Assembly (NCBI RefSeq): GCF_042432825.1
Contig: NZ_JBHLWN010000008.1
Location: 1 to 64,000 of the forward strand
Direction of reading: 5' to 3'
DNA length: 64,000 nt
Origin: Gordoniibacillus chartarius
GTDB taxonomy: Bacteria; Bacillota; Bacilli; Paenibacillales; NBRC-103111
Below the pieces are notes generated by a model. It worked only from the letters and a program-made list of their open reading frames with translations, was not told the DNA's origin and did not search any database. Position numbers and translations under genes: made by a program. The number at the start of each line of letters is the position of its first letter. Position 1 is the first letter of the stretch. This document shows positions 42,361 to 50,400 of the stretch, one piece after another.

Positions 42361-43440
42361 TTACTTCGCGTCTGCAATGTTGTCCTTCGTGATCTTCTTG
42401 TAAGGAACCCAGATATACTTGCCGTCGGTGACGTCGTAGCCGACTGTAGCTTTATCCGGCGTCTTGCCCTGCGCCAGCGCTACAGCCAGGTCCAGCGTCG
42501 CCTTGCCCTGGTTCTTCGCATCATTCAGAACAGTGCCGAGCAGCGTGCCGTCCTGCAGCGCCTTCTGGCCCGGAGCCGTAGCGTCAACGGAAACGACCGG
42601 AACGTACTTGTCGCCTTTGAAGTAGCCTGCTGCCTTCAAAGCTTCGATCGCGCCGAGAGCCATGTCGTCGTTGTTCGCCAGAACGGCTTCGATCTTGTCG
42701 TTGTTGGCTGCGAGGAACGCCGCCATCTTCTCTTGACCTTTTACGCGGTCCCACATCGCCGTATCTTCGGCAAGCTTCTGCACCTTAATGCCGGCGCCTG
42801 TGATCGCATCGATGGAATACTTCGTGCGGGCTACCGCGTCCGGATGCCCCGGCTCGCCGGTCAGCATGACGTACTGCATCTGGCCGTCTTTGTTCTTGTC
42901 GGCTTCCGGATGAGCTTTCCAGTAGTCAACCAGCAGCTGGCCCTGCATCGTACCGGACTCGGAGCCTTTCGCGCCGACATAGTAAGCCTTGTCGTATTTC
43001 TTCAGGTCCGCTGCGCTTGGCTCGCGGTTAAAGAATACGACCGGAAGGTTAGCCGCTTTCGCTTTGTCGATCAGAACGCCGGCAGCCGTGTTATCTACCG
43101 CGTTGATCGCCAGTGCGTTTACTTTCTTCGTAATGAAGAGGTCAACTTTATCGTTCTGTGTAGGCTGGGAGTTTTGGCTGTCAACGATGTCGACCTTCGC
43201 CTTATCCTTCGCTGCGTCGGAGATGGCGTTACGAACGCCGGTCATGAATGTATCGTCGAACTTGTAGATCGCTACCCCGATGTTTGGAGTGCCCGTTGCC
43301 GCCGGCGCCGCTGCCGTGCCGCCGCTGCTGCTCGAGCCGCCTGCGTTATTTGTAGCCGTTCCGGAATCTTTGCCGCCGCATGCAGTCAACCCGATCATCG
43401 CGATCAATGCGAGCACTGCCACTACTTGCTTCTTTTTCAT
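42361..43440 (-). CDS. mglB: galactose-binding lipoprotein of the Mgl transporter
   Basis: A 359-residue extracellular binding lipoprotein. Lipobox LTAC near residue 21, a Gly/Ser/Ala linker, then a type I periplasmic-binding fold: IGVAIYKFDDTFMTGVRNAI, VFFNREPSAAD, YYVGAKGSESGTMQGQLL. DKNKDGQMQYVMLTGEPGHP corresponds to the Ca2+-binding loop and following strand of E. coli MglB, and DTAMWD and LANNDDMALGAIEALK also match. This makes galactose/glucose binding quite sure. First gene of mglBAC; a cre site (43468-43482) lies in the promoter region. Confidence 0.95.
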   Translation of the reverse strand: MKKKQVVAVLALIAMIGLTACGGKDSGTATNNAGGSSSSGGTAAAPAATGTPNIGVAIYKFDDTFMTGVRNAISDAAKDKAKVDIVDSQNSQPTQNDKVDLFITKKVNALAINAVDNTAAGVLIDKAKAANLPVVFFNREPSAADLKKYDKAYYVGAKGSESGTMQGQLLVDYWKAHPEADKNKDGQMQYVMLTGEPGHPDAVARTKYSIDAITGAGIKVQKLAEDTAMWDRVKGQEKMAAFLAANNDKIEAVLANNDDMALGAIEALKAAGYFKGDKYVPVVSVDATAPGQKALQDGTLLGTVLNDAKNQGKATLDLAVALAQGKTPDKATVGYDVTDGKYIWVPYKKITKDNIADAK

Positions 43441-43467
43441 CTGTTAAACCCTCCTATGTTTTCGCTC

Positions 43468-43482
43468 AGGAATCGCTTACAT
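43468..43482 (-). promoter_or_regulatory. cre site (CcpA operator) upstream of mglB
   Basis: Minus-strand ATGTAAGCGATTCCT fits the Bacillus cre consensus WTGNAANCGNWNNCW at every fixed position. It lies 28-42 nt before the mglB ATG, so bound CcpA-HPr(Ser-P) would block transcription start or elongation: glucose repression of the galactose system. Confidence 0.6.
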
Positions 43483-43833
43483 GTATATCGTAGCATTGGA
43501 ATTGCGTTTTGTGGGGGGGTAACGTCTGCACGTTTTTGTTATGATGCTAGACTTGTTTGCGCTTTCAGAAAAATTTGCAGAACGTTTTCATTTCATAGCA
43601 CAATTTTGCGAGCACAATTTTGCGGTGGGATGAGCAGGATTGTGCGGGTGGGGGGTGGAGTGAAACGAGCGCTCTCATCCCCCTCGTTGGCCGCTCTTCA
43701 GTTTGGCGTAAATCCGCTCCAATAACCGGCCTAACGGTTCAAAAAATCAGCGGCTTTGCCATACAGCTTGAAGCAATAAGACATTTGTAGAAGAAAGCCA
43801 GCAAATGCGCAGGAAGGAGTGGTAGACTTTCGC

Positions 43834-44088
43834 ATGCATTTGCTCCGGACGTACCCGGCAGGGTCAACATTCCTCGTAATTTCTTTACTTTTAATGGTTG
43901 GAAAGCAATTCGTGCTGATACTTGCGCATGGGGCGGCGCATCATGACGTCAACATCTTAGCTGGGAAGCCGCTTCTAGCCGCGCGGGGCTGCTTCGATGC
44001 CATCCTGTTTATCGTTCTGATCAGGCCGTCCTCGGCATTCAAGCTAATTACAGAACTGCCGGAACCCGGCAGCCCCCTCGATAGCTAA
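43834..44088 (+). CDS. doubtful small membrane protein
   Basis: An 84-codon frame with two hydrophobic stretches (STFLVISLLLMVGKQFVLIL and CFDAILFIVLI). AAGGAG lies 13 nt upstream of ATG 43834, which is too far, and no family is recognised. The surrounding region 43483-44410 (over 900 nt) holds no other candidate. It may be a pseudogene fragment or chance. Confidence 0.2.
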   Translation: MHLLRTYPAGSTFLVISLLLMVGKQFVLILAHGAAHHDVNILAGKPLLAARGCFDAILFIVLIRPSSAFKLITELPEPGSPLDS

Positions 44089-44135
44089 ACGGAAATTCTC
44101 CACCAAATTCAGCAAAAAACTCTAATTACTGTGCT

Positions 44136-44272
44136 TAAGCGGGAAAAGCTCCGCCTAATTTCTTTAAAAACGTCGGTTTGCCCGGGAAAGCACAAATGTA
44201 AGCGGAGCCATTCCCGCTAATCTTCGCAATTGCCGTAATTCCCCGGATGTAAGCGTAACAATTCCCGCTAGC
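44136..44272. repeat. three quasi-palindromic AAGCGG...CCGCT repeats
   Basis: TAAGCGG-N8-CCGCxTAAT occurs at about 44136, 44199 and (as TAAGCG-N8-CCCGCTA) 44250. Each copy is a small hairpin (AAGCGG / CCGCTT type), and the segments between also share CCCGG and ATG words, giving units of 63 and 51 bp. Lies in the gene-free stretch after mglB and before the giant gene terminator. Confidence 0.5.
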
Positions 44273-44372
44273 TATTTGGCCATCCGCCTTACCCAGTCTT
44301 CCGTTCGTCCTTCACGTCCAAGCCGTGTACCGGATCGTTCCGATACGGGCAGCTCTTAATTCAACAAAGAAA

Positions 44373-44405
44373 AAACCGGACAAGGTTGTGACCCCTGCCC
44401 GGTTT
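44373..44405 (-). terminator. terminator of the first giant gene
   Basis: Minus-strand AAACCGGGCA ... TGTCCGGTTT, then TTTTCTTTG. It lies 6 nt after the stop at 44411. Confidence 0.75.
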
Positions 44406-44410
44406 CGCCT

Positions 44411-47400
44411 TTACCATTTGGCTTGCAGACACTGCTTCACTTTCACCGCGGCTTCCAGCTTCACCGACGGCTTGAACAGCTCCTTCATCGTTTTCCCCAG
44501 ATCGGCTTCCTTCCCTTTGACCGCCGACTTGGACAAGTCGGTCAAATCTAGCTGGATCGGACCTGCGCCGAGCTTGGCGATGAGCTTGCCTTCGCCTTCC
44601 TGGCAAGGATCGAACGCCTTGAAGTATTTCCCGCCAAGCTCACCCTTCAGCGGACCGTACTGCACTTTGGCTGCCGCCTCAAAGGTCGAACCGCTCTTGG
44701 CCAAGTCCTCGAAAGGATCGACTTCCAAGCCTCCGCCGGCGCCGAAACCGGCCTCCAAGCAGGAGGATATGCCTTCCGAAGTAATACACACTTTGCCGCC
44801 GATACCAGGTCCCGCGTAGGCCGATGCGCCGATACAGAACAAGCCGCACGGGTCGCGCAGTACGACCGGATTGTTGCCGACGTACGCGTAGACGTTAGGT
44901 TCGCCGCTCTCGAGCAGCAGCGGATCGCGTGCCGTCCATCTGCCGGAAGCCGGGTCGTAATCCCTCGCTCCGAAGCGGACGAGTCCGATCGCCCGATCCT
45001 CCAGCCCGCCGGCAAAGCCGATGATCAGCTCGAAGCTCGGGTTGGAATCGCTCAGCAGAACGCCGTAGCTGTCGTAGCGCAGCTTCTTCACGACGGTTCC
45101 GTTGCTGTCCAGCACTTCCCGCGGCGTACCGACATTATCGGTCACTACATAATAGCGTTGACCATCGCGTTCAAAGCCGACAAGCAGCCCTTCGTCATTG
45201 TAATAATAATTCGTCATGACCCCGTTCTTATCGATCGAGGCTGTAATCATATGGATGAATTCCGGGTGCCCGTACAAGTACTTCTCCGTGATGCCGCTGC
45301 CGTCCTCACGGGCGGTCCGGCGTCCGATCGCATCGTAAGCGTAGCGGTAGGTTGCGCTTGTTACCGAGCCTCCGTAAGACAGCCCCGTTACGGTCGCTTC
45401 CAGCAGCTCGCCGCGGATCCCGTAGCGGAACGTATCTTCGCCGCGCTTCTGGAGGAAGCCGTCGGCATCAAATTCGTAAGGGGTACCGCCTACGGACTGC
45501 AGGACTCCCTGTGCGGTATAGCTGCTCGCCACCGCTGCACCGCCGCCGATCTGCCGCGACTTGCGGTTTTTATTGTCGTCGTATACATAGCTCTCGCTGT
45601 GCGAGCCTTCCGTTCCGGTTCGAACGGCGGATTCCAGCTGCCCGGCCAGATCGTATTCATAGTGCGCCTGGTTCGACGCTCCCGAGGACGCGGTTACCGT
45701 CTCATTCTCCAACAATCCTCTGGAGTTGTAGGTGTACTCGCTGCTCGTAACCAGCTGGCCGTTCCACAAATAGTCGCGCCGTTTGATTTTGCCGAGTTCA
45801 TCATATTCGTTGTCGATCGTGAACTTGCCGTCCGTGACGGTGTCGATCAGTCCCGTCTTCTCTCGTTCGAACTGGAACGGCCCGAATCGGGTAAGCTGCT
45901 CGTCGCGGTCCCAGCCGATCGCCGTGTCGTGAACCTGCGTCGTCTGCTGCCCGTAAACGAGTCCGCTAACCGTCGTATGAACATTCGTAATGTTCGTCAC
46001 GTTCTTCGCCGTGTCGAAGGTGTAATCGAATGTGGCGTTGACGGCTCCCGCCAGCGTCATCTTCTTCACTTCCGTGCCTGCATAAGTGTAGCCTATGCTT
46101 TGGCTCAGCGTCGGCCGGCCCGCTTGCGCGGCGGCAATCTGGGCGACGCGATCCGTTGCATCCGAATAGCCGAAAGAACGCTGTACATCGTCATCATTCA
46201 TCGAAGTGATGCGCCGTGCTCCGTCGGTTTCGTAGCCATACTGCAGCACACGTCCGCTGGCGAGCGTCGTATGGTCCAGCATGCCAGCGTTATCGTGCGT
46301 TAACATGAGCCATGGCTGCTGTCCTTCCGGCCCGAAGCCCTGGAACTGGTTCAGGCTGTTGAACTGCTGGTCGTAAACCGTTCCGTCCGGCATCGTCAGC
46401 TTGACGACTTGGCCGTTGCCATCCGTATCCTTCGTATACGTCTTGCCGTCCGGCAGCTTAATCGTCCGCAGCAGCCCATCGTCGTTATACGTGTACTCCT
46501 TCTTATTCCCGTTCTCGTCTTCTTCGGCGATCAGCTGGTTGAGCGTATTGTAACGATACGTCATCGAATGGTCGCCTTGCGCCATTCCGCCAATTCGCCC
46601 ACGCTCGTCGAACGTATAGATGACCGGTTCAATCGGCTCATTCGGATATTCCTCGCGGACGACCCGCCCCAGCGTATCGATGGTCGACACCTTCACGGTG
46701 CCTTCCGCCGTCGTTTCCGTATACGTCCTTGCCGCGGCGTCGTACTTGATCTTCGATACCGCCCCGTTGGTCGTGTAGGTCACCGTCAAGGACTGAAGTT
46801 TGCCTTCGGCATCCTTCACGACTTCCCGATTCTCCGTGTGGTTCACAATACGTCCGTCCGGCGTCGTAATCTTCATCTGCGTCAGCACCGGAGCGTCCAT
46901 GCCGAACCTCGGATCACTGAGGAACTTCTGCGTAATCTTGGTTCCGTCCGTATACGTTATTTCCTTCGAGCCGTCTGACTTGTAGACGACGATCGACTTG
47001 GCGCCGCCCGGTTCCGTCACAGTGCGGATCGTGTCGCTGCCGACCTTGCGGGTCTCGTACACCGTCTGGCGTCCCGCCGCATCCGTGAAGGTAACCGACA
47101 CGCCGTCGCTGAGCTCGGTTCTTGCGATCGTCTTCAGCCCGCCTGTCGGCGTCTTCGCCTCAATCAGCAGCCCTTTGGCGTCATAGCTGTACTCGGATAC
47201 ATGGCGGTTCGGGTCGGTCACGGACTTCAGCAGCCCTTTGCCGTCATACGTCATATCGTAGCGGAACTGTCCCGCTCCGGCTACGGCGCGCAGCTGATTG
47301 TGCTCGTCGACCGTCAGTGTCGTACGCTGTCCGCCGGGCGCCACGATAGCCGTCGGCTTGCCTTCGGCATCCCGCTCGACAGTCGTCACGTTGCCGCTGG

Positions 47401-50400
47401 CATCCGTCAAGGTGATAAGCCGTCCCTCCGCGTCGTAGCCAAAACGCTCCATCACAGCGCCGGTCACCGCGTGCACCGTCTCATTGTGGCGGCCCGTCTC
47501 CAAATCGATTCGGTTCAGCGTCAGCCCGTCATCTTCCGGCAGAATGGACTGATCGCTGTCAGGGCCGACATGGAAGAAGAGCGGCTTGAAATTATCCAAT
47601 GCCCGGAAAATGACCTGGCCTTGCGGATCAACGCCAACCGGTTTGATATTCGATGTCGGGAAGTTTCTTCTCTTGACAAAATCAAACGCTTCCGTCTGGT
47701 CGACTAAGTGCGCGATACCATCCTGAGTGATCTTGTAAATATCCCCCCAGCCGCTTCCGGCCCAAATAAGCAAGTAAACATTTTCCTGAGCGTCAATAAA
47801 TACATTTCTGACATTGAACCTTGCTTTTGTCGCTTCCATGCCGTCTACGATATCTGGATTGCGCGTGCTCATACTGGCATCTCCTGCGACAAGCTCGGTA
47901 GTACCTTGCTTCGTGACCCGTCGAACGCGGGACTTACCGCCCCAATAGTCATATACATTATCCACAATATACAAAGTACCGTTCGGGCTTACGACCATAC
48001 GGCCATAACCTATGTTCGCACTCGTGGCCGGCCCGCTGTCCGGACCGAACGAATTGCCTCCTGCGACGTAGACGTATCCGCGCGCATCGAGCCGGTAATA
48101 CACGATCTCGGAGTTGGGCCAAGTCAGGGCATGAGTGCTTTCAAAATACAGGTTCCCGTCGGCGTCTGCCGTTAATGCTGTCGCTTCAAAGAGGCCTACG
48201 TCCGTCCCCTTCGAGCCGTCAGGAATTTTCGGACCCCCGTAATTGCCTTTGCCGACCACACGCTGCCAGTCGGAATCCGCAGGACCTTTCTTCAGAATCC
48301 CTTCTCCCAAGAAAGTAAGGTACACGGTACCGTCCGGACTGATCGCGAACCCTTTCGGCTCGCTGACAGTCGGGTTTGGATACACGGCATACTTCAGCGC
48401 AATGTTGTCCGGAGTCACCCGTACGACGACCAGCTCTCTCGGATTCAGCTGATTGGTCATCAAGAAGTATTTGTCGGATCCGACGAAGGCGAACAGATTC
48501 GTGTTAATCGTATACTGCGTAGACGGTCCGCTGCCCTGTGGCGTAAGCGGTGAAAACTGTCCGCTCACCTTCCTCACTGTCTCGCCGTCGCCTCTCACCA
48601 GCTTGGATGTTGTGCCGTCGAACATATGGTGAGTATGGAAGCTCCATCCCGCAATCCCCACTTCCTCGTAAGGATTAACCGGGCTGGAAATGACGCCTTC
48701 ATAATCTTGACCAAGGGAGATTTCCTCCGATTCGCGGTTCCCAATAATGCTCGTAAAATCGGTCGGCACCTGCGCCCAGCTGGACTGGAAGCCGCTTCCC
48801 GTACCGACATATTGGGCCTTGTAATGATACTGCACCGAGATGCGGTACCTATGATCGCCGATCAGCTTGCGCCCGAAGCCATCCAAACCGTCCCATGAGA
48901 AGGTAAAGGTTTGATTCAGCGTCTTGGGAAGGGTGCGATACACCATTTTACCGGCTACTTCCACCGAGACCGTAATGCTCTTCAGCGACGCCGGCAAGGA
49001 GGCTCCGGTGACTGGAACTTCAACGGTCGAACGGCTCGTGTAGCCCGGCGTACGGCTGCTCTGATACGTAAGCTTGTATGGCGTGCCCGGAATCGGGATC
49101 TCCTCGCCCAGCGACTGATCCTCGCAGCCGATGATGGAGCCCTTCTGCTTGCACGGCTCCTCCCGCGGGTCGGGCTGCGTGTTCTTCGGCGCCCAGCGCG
49201 GCGGACTTACCGCATCCGGCGGCGGCGCATAAGGCCAGTTATGATCCCACGGCGTAAAATGCGGAATCGGTACTCGCCACAAGCTCTTCCCTGCCGTATA
49301 CAGCGTCGCCAGCTTCTGCTGCTCTTCAGCCGTGATGCCGTACACGCCAAGCTTGGCTGCGTCATCGGCCGTTCCGTCGCCGTCCGTATCGATTTGGGCC
49401 GTTCCTCCGTCGACGCTCACAATGCCGATTACGACGCCGTCCAGCGCAGGAATCCACATGCCCGCTTTGCGGTCGTAATACGCATTCGGAACTGCGGTGC
49501 CGACAGGGAACTCCAGGAAGTTATCGACATAATGATAGAGCGGCTGGTTGAACGTCACTTCCGTCGCGCCCGCCGCAATCGCCTCGTCGGCGGACAGCTC
49601 GACGGCATACGTATAGCCGACGTTCTGCGGCAGCTCGCCCGGCATCGCTTCCTTCCCGTTCGCACCGACGGTGTATTCCGTCGCGCGGAAATGAATTTCC
49701 GGCAGCGGCCGAACTGTGCCGTCCGGCAGCTTCATGGTTGCGCTAGTGCCCTTCGGCACCAGCAGGGTAGACGTTCTCGCCCCGTCCTCGTCGCTGACGG
49801 TCGTGCCTTGAGCTACCTGCATTTCCTGAGCGTCCGTCAGGTTCAGCACGGTCATTTTCGTATCATAAGGACGGAGCACGACATCCTCGATGGCCGTATA
49901 CCCCTCCAGCTTCACCTGCTCGGAACGCTGGACCGTCATATAGCCTTCTTTGCCGAACTGCACCGTAAGCATACCCGTACCGTTCACAACCATATCGTAG
50001 GCCCCGTCGCTTCGGCTCAGCGTTTGGCCGAACTCGGGATGGTTCAGAATCGTCACCTTGGCGCCGGCCAGCGGCTGACCGTCCGCATCCAGCACTTTGC
50101 CCCGCAGGACGGCGGACACCGCCGGACGAATCGCTCCGGGGATAACACCGGCTTGAACGGCTTCAGGCCCGGTGTAGAGGAATTCCGTCTGCTCGCCGAA
50201 CGACGTCTGGCCCGTAATCGGGATTTCCGGCGCGGATGCGGCCGGATCTGCCGGTATAGCCTGCTTCTGCGGCGTGAGCGTAACAACATTCGATTTGCCC
50301 GACTCGTTCCCGTTCGTATCATATGCACTTACCGCAAAGCTGTAGGAGGATCCGTCCGTAAGGCCTCCTGCGGTATACGCGGTCAGTTTGTTAGCGTTGG

